DNA of 64,000 bases from an uncultured Lachnospiraceae bacterium (GTDB lineage: Bacteria > Bacillota > Clostridia > Lachnospirales > Lachnospiraceae), in assembly GCA_934339365.1 (NCBI GenBank), contig CAKRHW010000001.1:1-64000 (forward strand), in the 5' to 3' direction. Shown one piece after another: positions 1-8,379 of the stretch. The stretch's first letter is position 1. Each line of letters opens with the position of its first letter. The position numbers and the translations under genes were made by a program. The notes beneath the pieces were generated by a model. That model searched no databases. It was not told where the DNA came from and worked only from the letters and a program-made list of their open reading frames with translations.

Positions 1-90
1 ACCCTGGCTACCATAACCGATAACCGCAATTGTTTTTCCCTCTAAAAGACTTAAGTTACAATCTTCCTGATAATAAATCTTATTTGCCAT
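1..90 (-). CDS. ilvC: Ketol-acid reductoisomerase, N-terminal fragment (cut by window edge)
   Basis: Only the first 30 codons are inside the window. The translation begins MANKIYYQEDCNLSLLEGKT and runs into the Rossmann glycine motif IAVIGYGSQG, which is the start of IlvC, the NADPH-dependent isomeroreductase that converts acetolactate to dihydroxyisovalerate in valine/isoleucine synthesis. A GGAGG ribosome binding site lies 8 bases before the ATG. It follows ilvN by 63 bases on the same strand, so the two are probably one transcript. The identification is secure from the N-terminus, although most of the enzyme is not visible. Confidence 0.93.
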   Translation of the reverse strand, partial: MANKIYYQEDCNLSLLEGKTIAVIGYGSQG

Positions 91-153
91 AATTGTGCCT
101 CCAAAAAATAATATATATTTGTTAATACTACTTTATGTAGTGATTAGCCTAAA

Positions 154-675
154 TTAATCTTCATAAGAATCGCCAATCATATCAGCTCTTCCTCTTGTCA
201 GTCCGGTAATTCCGGTTCTTACAAGTTCTTTTACATCAAAACCATCTAATAAACCAATAAAAGCATCTAACTTGTTTTGATTTCCTGTTAATTCTATCAT
301 TAAAGAATCTGGTGCTACATCGACAATCTTAGCTCTGAAGATATCAGCAATTGCAATTACCTGCTGTCTCTGTTGTGGTGAAACAGCGACCTTAACTAAA
401 ATCAACTCTCTGCATACAGATTCTCCTGGCTTTAACTCTGTGATTTCTTTTACATCAATCAACTTATTAATCTGTTTGATAATCTGTTCTAAAACGTCAT
501 CATGACCATGAACAACTATTGTCATCCTTGAATATGCCGGATCTTCTGTAACACCAACAGTTAAACTATCAATGTTGTATCCTCTTCTGCTAAATAATCC
601 AGCTACTCTATTCAAAACACCTGAAGTGTTCTCGACTAAGATTGACAAGACCATCTCTCTCATTTTTTCTTCCAT
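154..675 (-). CDS. ilvN: Acetolactate synthase small (regulatory) subunit
   Basis: This is the 173-residue regulatory subunit of acetohydroxyacid synthase, which confers valine feedback control on the catalytic subunit. It starts with an ACT domain (about residues 7-80: VLSILVENTSGVLNRVAGLF, then GYNIDSL), followed by the usual C-terminal half. The start is supported by GGAGG eight bases upstream. It is followed by ilvC and preceded by a good promoter. The catalytic partner ilvB is not adjacent: it lies about 22 kb away at 22401-24092, behind leuB and ilvD, so the two subunits come from different transcripts. Confidence 0.95.
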   Translation of the reverse strand: MEEKMREMVLSILVENTSGVLNRVAGLFSRRGYNIDSLTVGVTEDPAYSRMTIVVHGHDDVLEQIIKQINKLIDVKEITELKPGESVCRELILVKVAVSPQQRQQVIAIADIFRAKIVDVAPDSLMIELTGNQNKLDAFIGLLDGFDVKELVRTGITGLTRGRADMIGDSYED

Positions 676-804
676 GATTATCCTCCATTCTGTACGTGCC
701 CATCGTACTTCTTATTTTCTTTCCACAAGTTGTCAGCTCATGCATTTCATAAGTTTTTACCTGAAAAAAATAAGTATCGTAACAATAGCTTCGCACTAAT
801 TGTA

Positions 805-832
805 ATTTTAGCATATATATTCATTTTGTCAA
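805..832 (-). promoter_or_regulatory. Predicted sigma-A promoter of ilvN-ilvC
   Basis: On the minus strand a perfect TTGACA (827-832) and TAAAAT (805-810) are separated by 16 bases. The inferred leader before ilvN is about 120 bases. I see no T-box, and no Ile/Val/Leu-rich leader peptide in it, only a short GTACG/CGTAC hairpin just before the ribosome binding site. Confidence 0.7.
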
Positions 833-860
833 TATATAAAGCCTTATATCTGATTCTTTT

Positions 861-1610
861 TTATTTTTCAACATTATCTGCCTGAATAATTGTAATGACA
901 AATTTTTTGTTGGATAGAATAATCATTGTCTGGTATCCATTTTTATTTTTTGCTTCAAAATAATAGGAATCTTCTTCTGAAAAGCGACTCATTTCAGACT
1001 GATCAATCCTGTATCCTGCTTTTCTGACCTTCCTGACATAACTTGTTGCATCATCTACTGTTACACCTTCCATTGTAATCACAGTGCCATCTGTCTTACT
1101 GACTGTTGTATTTACTATTCTTCCCTTATTCATTTTAGGGAACCCTTCTGTGTATTCATTTTCCGGCCATGTCTTACCAGCTGTTAATGGTTGTCCATCT
1201 TCATCTTTGATTGTCACTTTATTGTTCTGATCAAATTCTACGATATATCCATTATCTTTTGCTTCTTTTTGAATCTTTTTCTTATTCTCATCTGTCAGAT
1301 TTTTAACTGCTGCAACATCAAGTTCCCCACCTAAATAAGATTGCAGTAAAGCCGCATCTTCTTCTGAAAGCTGCATTGCAGACTCCGTCTCACCTTCTGC
1401 CATTTTAGTAATTGTCTCAGACTCTGTTACCGACATGCTCTCATTTTCATCACTTGTTGTCTCTTCCTTGCTTGTTCCATCACTCGATGTTTCCTCTACA
1501 GTTGTCTGTATCTGGCTCGTTTCACTCTTTCCTTCTTCCTTTTGATTACATGCCGTCAAACCAGCAACCATTGTAAAGGCCATTCCGGCAATTATAAACT
1601 TTTTCTTCAT
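861..1610 (-). CDS. Secreted lipoprotein of unknown function
   Basis: The protein (249 residues from this start) opens with a lipoprotein signal peptide, MKKKFIIAGMAFTMVAGLTAC, whose lipobox LTAC predicts lipid attachment at Cys21 and location on the outer face of the membrane. A Ser/Thr/Glu-rich spacer follows, then a globular C-terminal half with a repeated topology of short strands. The frame stays open 33 codons further upstream, but that stretch is charged, would bury the signal peptide, and lacks a good ribosome binding site, whereas GAAGGA precedes the chosen ATG. I do not recognise a family. It sits alone between ilvN and an aminotransferase. Confidence 0.75.
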   Translation of the reverse strand: MKKKFIIAGMAFTMVAGLTACNQKEEGKSETSQIQTTVEETSSDGTSKEETTSDENESMSVTESETITKMAEGETESAMQLSEEDAALLQSYLGGELDVAAVKNLTDENKKKIQKEAKDNGYIVEFDQNNKVTIKDEDGQPLTAGKTWPENEYTEGFPKMNKGRIVNTTVSKTDGTVITMEGVTVDDATSYVRKVRKAGYRIDQSEMSRFSEEDSYYFEAKNKNGYQTMIILSNKKFVITIIQADNVEK

Positions 1611-1906
1611 ATTCTTTTTCCTTCTATCCTTACTAAATTCTCCCTCTTCGACCTCATAATACAACACTCTTCCTTTTTTCGCAAGTGGCTTTTCAGGCTG
1701 ATTTTCCATGTCATTTTTTCTTTCCCATATTTTTTATTACTTTTAACAATTCTTCCTATTAATCCGATATCATATTTTTAAATTTTTAATACCTTTCCTC
1801 CTCTTTTTTCCTATTTGATAAAAAGTTTCTTTTTTTAATTCATGATACGATTTATTTTTATGAACCAGTCACGATTTATCAGTTTTTCTTGATTTTACAT
1901 AAAAAA

Positions 1907-3082
1907 TTATGCATCTAAAATTCCACTGTCTTTTATAATCTGTACCATTTCCTGAATTGTCTCCACCGGAAGAACTAACGCAAAACGTACATATCCTTCT
2001 CCCATACTTCCAAAAGCATCTCCCGGTGTGCAAATGACTCCTGTTTTTTCCATTAACTCGATACAAAATTCCTGCGATGTTTTAAACTGTTGCGGAATCT
2101 TTGCCCACACAAACATTGTTCCTTTACTATCTGCTACGTTCCAGCCAATGGAACGAAATCCGCCACAAAGAGCATCCCTTCTGTCCTGATATAATTGACA
2201 CTGTTTTTTCACTCCATCCTGTGGCCCCGTCAATGCCGCAATGGCAGCTTCCTGTATCGGTTGAAACATTCCAAAATCATATTGTGAACGAAGCAGTTTG
2301 AATGCATCAATGATCTGCTTATTTCCAATGGCAAAGGAAACTCTGGCTCCTGTAAGATTATAAGATTTTGACAGCGAATAAAATTCAATTCCTACTTCTT
2401 TTGCTCCTGGATATTGCAGGAAAGAACCACCTGTAACGCCATCATAAATGATATCTGAATATGCATTATCATGAACAATCATAATATTATATTTTTTTGC
2501 ATAAGCGATTAATGTCTCATAAAATCCTTCCGGTGCAACCGCACATACCGGATTATAAGGATATGATACCATCATGTACTTTGCCTTTCGGGCAATTTCT
2601 TCCGATATGGCATTAAAATCAGGAAGGAAATCATTTTCTTCCTTTAAATCATAAAAATACAACTCAGCTCCACCTAAATAAGCACCAACTTCAAAAACAG
2701 GATACCCCGGATTGGGTAAAAGTACGATATCGCCCGGGTCACAAAGTGCCATTCCAATATGAGAAATACCTTCCTGTGAACCATTTACAGACACTATCTC
2801 ATCAAGTCCGATATCTACTCCAAATCTTTTTTTATAAAACTGTTGCACTGCCTCTAATAATTCAGGCAAATCTTTTAGCGGATAATGAAATCGATCCGGA
2901 TTTTTTGCTGCCTCGATTAATGCTTCCTGCACATGTCTATCTACTGGAAAATCCGGTGTCCCTATAGATAGATTGTAAATCTTTTTTCCACTTTTTAATA
3001 ATTGTTCTTTCTTCTCATCTAAAGCTGCAAAAATTCCTGTTTTAAAATGCTCTAATCTTTTTGATGTTTCAATCTTCATCAC
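1907..3082 (-). CDS. PLP-dependent class I/II aminotransferase
   Basis: A full-length fold-type I aminotransferase (391 residues). The PLP lysine lies in SLSKSYNLTGARVSF and the cofactor-contacting NPGYPVF and YPYNPVCAV segments are present. The overall pattern (substrate-side IGTPDFP, then NPGYP) resembles LL-diaminopimelate aminotransferase/alanine-type enzymes, but the substrate cannot be settled from sequence, so no symbol is given. Translation may begin at GTG (3080-3082) or the next codon, ATG (3077-3079); GGAGAGGACAGG stands just upstream of both. An extended -10 box (TGGTAGAAT, around 3115) may be its promoter. No clear terminator follows the gene. Confidence 0.85.
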   Translation of the reverse strand: MMKIETSKRLEHFKTGIFAALDEKKEQLLKSGKKIYNLSIGTPDFPVDRHVQEALIEAAKNPDRFHYPLKDLPELLEAVQQFYKKRFGVDIGLDEIVSVNGSQEGISHIGMALCDPGDIVLLPNPGYPVFEVGAYLGGAELYFYDLKEENDFLPDFNAISEEIARKAKYMMVSYPYNPVCAVAPEGFYETLIAYAKKYNIMIVHDNAYSDIIYDGVTGGSFLQYPGAKEVGIEFYSLSKSYNLTGARVSFAIGNKQIIDAFKLLRSQYDFGMFQPIQEAAIAALTGPQDGVKKQCQLYQDRRDALCGGFRSIGWNVADSKGTMFVWAKIPQQFKTSQEFCIELMEKTGVICTPGDAFGSMGEGYVRFALVLPVETIQEMVQIIKDSGILDA

Positions 3083-3174
3083 ACAATACCTGTCCTCTCC
3101 AAAATATTAAATCTATTCTACCACATTTTTCTTTGATATAGGTATCATTCTCTATAATTTAAAAAAGAATTGTA

Positions 3175-3213
3175 TACAAAAAAGTACCGCAATCGCTGTG
3201 ATTACGGTACTTT
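3175..3213 (-). terminator. Intrinsic terminator after the GGGtGRT gene
   Basis: The minus strand carries AAAGTACCG paired with CGGTACTTT around a further partly paired AATC/GATT core, followed directly by a run of T. It ends the IscU-like/GGGtGRT transcript. Confidence 0.85.
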
Positions 3214-3248
3214 CTGGGTTTAACTTCTTTTCAATTTGTAAATTCTAT

Positions 3249-4259
3249 TTAGAACTTGCCAGCGTTAGCTGCTTCCTCAACAGAAACGGCAACTGCTACT
3301 GTAGCACCTACCATTGGGTTATTACCCATTCCAATCAATCCCATCATTTCAACGTGAGCTGGAACTGATGAAGAACCTGCGAACTGTGCATCTGAGTGCA
3401 TACGTCCTAATGTATCTGTCATACCATAAGAAGCTGGTCCTGCTGCCATGTTATCTGGGTGAAGTGTACGTCCTGTACCACCACCTGAAGCAACTGAGAA
3501 GTATTTCTTACCCTGTTCGATACATTCCTTCTTGTATGTACCTGCAACTGGATGCTGGAATCTTGTTGGATTTGTTGAGTTACCTGTAATAGAAACATCA
3601 ACACCTTCCTTATGCATGATTGCAACACCTTCTCTAACGTCATTTGCACCGTAGCATCTAACTTTAGCTCTAAGTCCGTCAGAGTAAGCCTTTGTATAAA
3701 CTTCCTTTAATTCTCCTGTATAGTAATCATACTGTGTCTCAACATATGTGAATCCATTGATTCTTGAGATAATCTGTGCAGCATCTTTACCAAGACCATT
3801 TAAGATAACTCTTAATGGCTCTTTACGTACTTTGTTTGCTTTTTCAGCGATACCAATTGCACCTTCTGCTGCTGCAAATGACTCATGTCCTGCTAAGAAT
3901 GCAAAACACTTTGTATCTTCTTCAAGTAACATCTTACCTAAGTTACCATGTCCTAAACCTACTTTTCTCTGATCAGCTACAGAACCAGGAATACAGAATG
4001 CCTGTAAACCTTCTCCAATTGCAGCTGCTGCTTCTGAAGCTTTTCTGCATCCCTTTTTAATAGCGATTGCAGCACCAACTGTGTAAGCCCATTTCGCATT
4101 CTCAAAGCAGATTGGCTGAACCTTCTCAACCATCTTATATACATCAAGACCTGCATCTTTAGTAATCTTTTCTGCTTCTTCAATGGAAGCAATACCATAA
4201 CTGTTTAATACAGCATCGATTTGTTTAATACGTCTCTCATATGATTCAAATAAAGCCAT
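3249..4259 (-). CDS. GGGtGRT family protein (function unknown)
   Basis: A 336-residue protein carrying the motif that names this family, GGGTGRT, at residues 259-265, followed by LHPDNMAAGPASYG. It has no signal peptide or membrane segment and several conserved glycine-rich turns (GLGHGNLGKM, FLAGHESFAAAEGAIG). The family is known only as a conserved Clostridia/anaerobe protein found next to an Fe-S scaffold-like protein, and that is the arrangement here: the IscU-like gene ends 20 bases upstream and a strong terminator follows. I infer a role with an Fe-S or redox cofactor, but no reaction can be assigned. Start supported by GGAGG just upstream. Confidence 0.85.
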   Translation of the reverse strand: MALFESYERRIKQIDAVLNSYGIASIEEAEKITKDAGLDVYKMVEKVQPICFENAKWAYTVGAAIAIKKGCRKASEAAAAIGEGLQAFCIPGSVADQRKVGLGHGNLGKMLLEEDTKCFAFLAGHESFAAAEGAIGIAEKANKVRKEPLRVILNGLGKDAAQIISRINGFTYVETQYDYYTGELKEVYTKAYSDGLRAKVRCYGANDVREGVAIMHKEGVDVSITGNSTNPTRFQHPVAGTYKKECIEQGKKYFSVASGGGTGRTLHPDNMAAGPASYGMTDTLGRMHSDAQFAGSSSVPAHVEMMGLIGMGNNPMVGATVAVAVSVEEAANAGKF

Positions 4260-4279
4260 TGTGAAATCTCCTCCTTATA

Positions 4280-4972
4280 TTATTCCTGACGTGGGTCAAT
4301 GATTTTAACTGCATCTTCCACGCGTCCGTACTGTCCTTTTGCTTTCTCCCAGGCTGTATTAGGGTCATCACCCTTCTTGATAAAGTCTGTCATCTTACCA
4401 AGTGATACAAACTGATATCCAATAATCTGGTCATCTGCATCTAAAGCGATTCCTGTTACATATCCTTCTGTCATCTCAAGATAACGAGGTCCCTTTGCAA
4501 GAGTTCCATACATTGTACCAACCTGTGATCTAAGACCCTTTCCTAAATCTTCAAGTCCAGCACCAATTGGAAGACCTTCTTCTGAGAAAGCTGACTGTGT
4601 TCTACCATAAACAATCTGTAAGAATAATTCTCTCATGGCTGTATTAATTGCATCACATACTAAGTCAGTATTTAATGCTTCAAGAACTGTAAGTCCTGGA
4701 AGAATCTCAGATGCCATAGCTGCTGAATGTGTCATTCCTGAACAACCAATTGTTTCAACTAATGCTTCCTGAATAACTCCTTCCTTAACATTCAATGTTA
4801 ACTTACAAGCTCCCTGCTGTGGTGCACACCAACCCACACCATGTGTTAAGCCTGAAATATCTTTGATTTCTTTTGACTGTACCCATTTTGCTTCTTCTGG
4901 GATTGGAGCAGCACCATGATGAACGCCTTGTGCTACTGTGCACATTTCTTCTACTTCCTGTGAATAAATCAT
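4280..4972 (-). CDS. IscU/NifU-N-like iron-sulfur scaffold protein
   Basis: The 230-residue protein resembles the NifU N-terminal/IscU scaffold domain: GCSGMTHSAAMASEI (Cys77) matches the GCGAAIASSS segment around the second cluster-binding cysteine of IscU. Further cysteines are Cys49, Cys56 and Cys106. It is longer than IscU (about 130 residues), with an N-terminal extension and a C-terminal tail of about 100 residues. It is the first gene of a two-gene unit with the GGGtGRT gene. It is probably a specialised scaffold or carrier rather than the housekeeping SUF/ISC one, since no cysteine desulfurase is near. Its leader contains a GC-rich stem (5008-5028) that stands out in this AT-rich DNA. 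AAAGGAG precedes the ATG. Confidence 0.8.
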   Translation of the reverse strand: MIYSQEVEEMCTVAQGVHHGAAPIPEEAKWVQSKEIKDISGLTHGVGWCAPQQGACKLTLNVKEGVIQEALVETIGCSGMTHSAAMASEILPGLTVLEALNTDLVCDAINTAMRELFLQIVYGRTQSAFSEEGLPIGAGLEDLGKGLRSQVGTMYGTLAKGPRYLEMTEGYVTGIALDADDQIIGYQFVSLGKMTDFIKKGDDPNTAWEKAKGQYGRVEDAVKIIDPRQE

Positions 4973-5088
4973 TATAAGACTCCTTTCAATATATCTATCT
5001 TATTATTGTACGGGTCGCCTTCCCGCACTCTGTTTTTATTTTCTCATAAAACGACAAATTAGTCTATACTTTTTTATCAAATAATTAA

Positions 5089-5126
5089 AAAAAGCCGTAT
5101 CTCTCATCCTCGAAATACGACTTTTT
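5089..5126 (-). terminator. Intrinsic terminator after asd
   Basis: On the minus strand AAAAAGTCGTAT pairs with ATACGGCTTTTT (one G-T wobble) and a T run follows, 75 bases after the asd stop codon. Confidence 0.8.
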
Positions 5127-5200
5127 CTACTTTATATTGATTATATAGAATAATATAGAATTCCTTCATCTAAGAATCCATCTGATTGAAATGCAAGTAA

Positions 5201-6286
5201 TTACTTAGCCTGAATATATCCCTTTGCTGTTAATAATTCAGCACAAAGTAATGCACCACCTGCTGCACCACGAAGTGTATTGTGTGACAGACCAACGAAT
5301 TTCCAGTCATATACACTGTCTTCTCTTAAACGTCCAACAGATACTCCCATTCCCTTTTCAAAGTTTACATCTAATGCAACCTGTGGTCGATTGTCTTCTT
5401 CTAAATACTGAATAAACTGCTTTGGAGCACTTGGAAGATTTAATTCCTGTGGTTCTCCTCTAAAGGCTTTTAATTTTTCAATTAATTGCTCTTTTGTTGG
5501 TTTTTTCTTAAATTTAACAAATACTGCTGCTGTATGTCCATCTAAAACAGGCACGCGGATACATTGTGTTGTAATTGTAATATCATTTGCCTTTACAATT
5601 TCTCCGTTTTCAACTTTACCCCAGATTCTAAGAGGTTCCTGCTCAGATTTTTCTTCTTCTCCACTAATAAATGGAATAATATTTCCTACCATCTCCGGCC
5701 AGTCCTTAAAAGTTTTTCCTGCTCCGGAAATAGCCTGATATGTTGTAGCTACTACTTCATATGGTTCAAATTCCTTCCATGCTGTAAGAACTGGTGTATA
5801 ACTCTGAATAGAACAGTTTGGCTTAACAGCGATAAATCCTCTTGTAGTTCCTAATCTCTTCTTCTGTGATTCAATAACTTCAAAATGTTCTGGATTAATT
5901 TCTGGAATTACCATTGGTACATCTTTTGTCCATCTGTGTGCACTGTTATTTGAAACAACTGGTGTCTCTGTCTTCGCATATGCCTCTTCAATTGCCTTAA
6001 TCTCTTCTTTTGACATATCTACTGCACTAAGAACAAAATCTACTTCTGAAGCAACCTTTTCTACTTCATTTACGTTCATAACCACCATTTTCTTTACTGC
6101 TTCCGGCATAGGTGTCTGCATCTTCCATCTGCTTCCAACTGCATCTTCATATGTTTTTCCTGCAGAACGTGGACTTGCTGCTATAGCTGCAACTTCAAAC
6201 CATGGATGGTTCTCTAATAAAGAGATAAATCTCTGTCCTACCATTCCTGTTCCACCTAACACGCCAACTCTTAATTTCTTATCCAT
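5201..6286 (-). CDS. asd: Aspartate-semialdehyde dehydrogenase, archaeal/eukaryotic type
   Basis: Converts aspartyl phosphate to aspartate semialdehyde for lysine/DAP, threonine and methionine synthesis. The N-terminal NADP motif is GVLGGTGMVGQRFISLL and the catalytic cysteine lies in KPNCSIQSYTP; together with the segment after the glycine motif these match the archaeal/fungal branch of Asd rather than the usual bacterial one. It is 361 residues from the chosen ATG, which has GAGGA upstream. The frame is open 28 codons further, but that stretch starts at the predicted transcription start and has no ribosome binding site. The gene is monocistronic, with its own promoter and terminator. Confidence 0.93.
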   Translation of the reverse strand: MDKKLRVGVLGGTGMVGQRFISLLENHPWFEVAAIAASPRSAGKTYEDAVGSRWKMQTPMPEAVKKMVVMNVNEVEKVASEVDFVLSAVDMSKEEIKAIEEAYAKTETPVVSNNSAHRWTKDVPMVIPEINPEHFEVIESQKKRLGTTRGFIAVKPNCSIQSYTPVLTAWKEFEPYEVVATTYQAISGAGKTFKDWPEMVGNIIPFISGEEEKSEQEPLRIWGKVENGEIVKANDITITTQCIRVPVLDGHTAAVFVKFKKKPTKEQLIEKLKAFRGEPQELNLPSAPKQFIQYLEEDNRPQVALDVNFEKGMGVSVGRLREDSVYDWKFVGLSHNTLRGAAGGALLCAELLTAKGYIQAK

Positions 6287-6377
6287 TTGATTTTCCTCGC
6301 ATTCATTAGTTTCTTCTATATCGAACGATGCTGCCTCTTTTGTCCGTCTGAGGCAAACATTTGTGTTCACTTAAAAT

Positions 6378-6405
6378 ACTATACCATATTTTTAAGGTTT
6401 TGCAA
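6378..6405 (-). promoter_or_regulatory. Predicted promoter of asd
   Basis: TTGCAA (6400-6405) and TATAGT (6378-6383) with a 16-base spacer on the minus strand. The leader is about 85 bases and holds a small TGCCTC/GAGGCA hairpin; it is too short for a lysine riboswitch. Confidence 0.6.
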
Positions 6406-6429
6406 GGGTTTTTTTTAATTTCTGTTATG

Positions 6430-6460
6430 AAAAAAACGATTCTGAAAAATCAGAACCGTT
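6430..6460 (-). terminator. Intrinsic terminator downstream of tRNA-Thr
   Basis: Minus-strand arms AACGGTTCTGA and TCAGAATCGTT (one mismatch) around a short T loop, followed by seven T. It lies about 85 bases after the tRNA 3' end and also separates the tRNA from the asd promoter. Confidence 0.75.
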
Positions 6461-6544
6461 TACACACATATTCTTTTGACAGCTTCATCCACATCTAGCA
6501 GTATAACAACTGCTGTACCAAAGAACTTTCTACAAATTAAAAAA

Positions 6545-6617
6545 AGCTTCTGATGAGACTCGAACTCACGACCTACTGATTACGAATCAGTTGCGCTACC
6601 AACTACGCCACAGAAGC
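6545..6617 (-). tRNA. tRNA-Thr (anticodon CGT)
   Basis: A 73-nucleotide cloverleaf: acceptor GCTTCTG/CAGAAGC with discriminator T, D-arm GCG-TAGTTGGTA-GCGC, anticodon stem ACTGA/TCAGT with loop TTCGTAA (anticodon CGT, complement of 6582-6584), and T-arm with GTTCGAGTC. CCA is not encoded. It reads the threonine codon ACG. Confidence 0.95.
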
Positions 6618-6628
6618 AATACTATCTT

Positions 6629-6656
6629 ATAATATCATATTTTTAAAATATTGCAA
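6629..6656 (-). promoter_or_regulatory. Predicted promoter of tRNA-Thr
   Basis: TTGCAA (6651-6656), 16-base spacer, TATTAT (6629-6634), placing the transcription start just before the mature 5' end. A second candidate, TTGACA (6697-6702) with TAGAAT (6675-6680), lies further upstream on the same strand. Confidence 0.6.
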
Positions 6657-6795
6657 CTACTTTTTCATTTCTGTATTCTATTTTTCTGAACTTTTTTGTC
6701 AAAAAACCTTTTTTCTGATTCCCCGGTAACTTCTGACTGCTTTCATACATAAACTAACATAGAGAAATCTTAAATAAAGCGAGAAGGAGGTCATC

Positions 6796-7548
6796 ATGGA
6801 TCCCATATTAGAACTAAAAAATGTGTCCTGTTCTTATCATACCCCCCAGCAGGAAACCATTGCTCTAAAAAACTTTTCTCTCCAGGTTCAAAAAGGGGAA
6901 TTCATTTCTATTGTCGGACCTAGTGGGTGTGGAAAATCTACTTTACTTTCCCTGATTGCCGGTCTTATGGAACCTTCTGACGGAATCATTAAAGTACATG
7001 GAAATAATATTGGATATATGCTTCAAAAAGATCACTTATTTGAATGGTGCAATATCTATAATAATGTAACCTTAGGACTTAATATCCATCATACTCTTTC
7101 AGATAAAACACGTAAAAATGTTTCAGATATGTTAGATTCTTATGGACTTACAACTTTCAAAAAAGCAAAACCCTCGCAACTTTCCGGCGGTATGCGACAA
7201 CGCGCAGCTTTAATCCGGACTCTGGCTCTCGATCCTGACCTTCTTTTACTTGATGAACCTTTTTCTGCCTTAGATTATCAGACAAGACTAGAGGTTTGTG
7301 ATGATATCTATCATATCATAAAAAAAGAAGAAAAAACTGCCATTTTAGTAACTCATGATTTAGCAGAAGCAATTTCTACAGGTGATAAAGTAATTATATT
7401 AACCAGACGTCCTGCAACGATAAAAAAAATAATTCCTATCTCATTTTCCTTAAAACAACGTACTCCTTTTCAATGTCGAAATGCAGTTGAATTCAAAGAT
7501 TATTTTAATTTAATCTGGAAGGAGCTGACCGATTATGAAATCTCCTGA
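6796..7548 (+). CDS. ABC transporter ATP-binding protein, nitrate/sulfonate/taurine (SsuB/TauB) type
   Basis: A 250-residue cytoplasmic ATPase. Walker A is GPSGCGKST, the Q-loop region is YMLQKDHLFEW, the signature is QLSGGMRQRAAL, Walker B is LLLLDEPFSALD, and the switch histidine is in LVTHDLAEA. The LSGGM and DEPFSALD forms are typical of the SsuB/TauB/NrtD importer group. The ATG has a near-perfect GAAGGAGG. The permease gene overlaps its end by 14 bases. No binding protein gene adjoins the pair, so the ligand (sulfonate, thiamine precursor or other) cannot be named. Confidence 0.88.
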   Translation: MDPILELKNVSCSYHTPQQETIALKNFSLQVQKGEFISIVGPSGCGKSTLLSLIAGLMEPSDGIIKVHGNNIGYMLQKDHLFEWCNIYNNVTLGLNIHHTLSDKTRKNVSDMLDSYGLTTFKKAKPSQLSGGMRQRAALIRTLALDPDLLLLDEPFSALDYQTRLEVCDDIYHIIKKEEKTAILVTHDLAEAISTGDKVIILTRRPATIKKIIPISFSLKQRTPFQCRNAVEFKDYFNLIWKELTDYEIS

Positions 7549-8347
7549 TCTTTCATGTTCTAAAGAACAGATTCTTTATTTGAAACATTTAAAACGCCAT
7601 CATTTTACGGTACGATTCATCCAGTTGTTTTTATTTTTTTCTTTTCTTTTTATCTGGGAATTCAGCAGTAAATATCAGTATATTGATTCCTTTATTTTTA
7701 GTAGTCCTTCCCGCATTTTTCATACAACGCAATTCCTTTTTCATGAGGGAACTTTATTTTATCATATTAAAATTACAGTACGCGAAACACTGATTAGTTT
7801 TTCCCTTGTAACAATCATAAGTATCTTAATGGCAACACTGCTTTGGATGTTTCAGACTCTCTATGAAATTCTAGATCCATTTTTAGTAATTCTTAATAGT
7901 CTGCCAAAATCAGCTTTAGCACCTTTATTTATCGTATGGCTTGGTAATAATCAGAAAACCATTATTCTTGCTGCCATATCCATCTCTATTTTTGGTTCTA
8001 TTATTACATTATATCAGAATTTTATGGACGTGGATCCTGATAAAGTCCGGTTAATCTATACCTTAGGCGGATCAAGATTTGATGTCTTTTATCGTGTTCT
8101 TCTTCCTGGTAACCTGCTTAACATTTTAAGTATCATGAAAGTAAATATTGGCCTGTCTCTTGTTGGTGTCATTATCGGTGAATTTCTTGCTGCAAATGCA
8201 GGACTTGGTTATCTGATTATTTATGGCAGTCAGATTTTCCGCCTCGACTATGTTTTAATGTCTATTGTTATTTTATGTATTTTAGCCGGTCTTATGTATG
8301 GTTTCATTGGATTACTTGAAAAATTTCTGTTCAGACTGACACATTAA
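7535..8347 (+). CDS. ABC transporter permease, SsuC/TauC type
   Basis: A 270-residue integral membrane protein of the BPD_transp_1 class with about six hydrophobic segments. The coupling-helix region contains the EAA-like loop LGGSRFDVFYRVLLPGNL. It begins 14 bases inside the ATPase gene with GGAAGGAG as ribosome binding site, so the two are translationally coupled. It forms the membrane channel for the importer; the extracellular binding protein must be encoded elsewhere. A strong hairpin terminator follows. Confidence 0.87.
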   Translation: MKSPDLSCSKEQILYLKHLKRHHFTVRFIQLFLFFSFLFIWEFSSKYQYIDSFIFSSPSRIFHTTQFLFHEGTLFYHIKITVRETLISFSLVTIISILMATLLWMFQTLYEILDPFLVILNSLPKSALAPLFIVWLGNNQKTIILAAISISIFGSIITLYQNFMDVDPDKVRLIYTLGGSRFDVFYRVLLPGNLLNILSIMKVNIGLSLVGVIIGEFLAANAGLGYLIIYGSQIFRLDYVLMSIVILCILAGLMYGFIGLLEKFLFRLTH

Positions 8348-8351
8348 AAAA

Positions 8352-8373
8352 GCTCCGACGTTTTCGTCGGAGC
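8352..8373. terminator. Bidirectional terminator between the importer permease and mecA
   Basis: A perfect nine-base stem (GCTCCGACG/CGTCGGAGC) with TTTT loop. T runs lie on both sides, so it can end both the importer transcript and the convergent mecA transcript. Confidence 0.9.
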
Positions 8374-8379
8374 ACATTT

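Noticed and set aside
608..814. Possible leader peptide before ilvN
   Set aside because: It overlaps ilvN and its promoter, has no ribosome binding site, and is not rich in Ile, Val or Leu as an attenuation peptide would be.
1794..1805. GAGGAGGAAAGG on the minus strand, an apparently strong Shine-Dalgarno without a gene
   Set aside because: The only short frame behind it would need an ATT start and ends within a few codons. Probably chance in purine-rich DNA.
6287..6370. N-terminal extension of asd by 28 codons
   Set aside because: It would start at the predicted first transcribed base, without a ribosome binding site, and adds residues before the normal Rossmann start.
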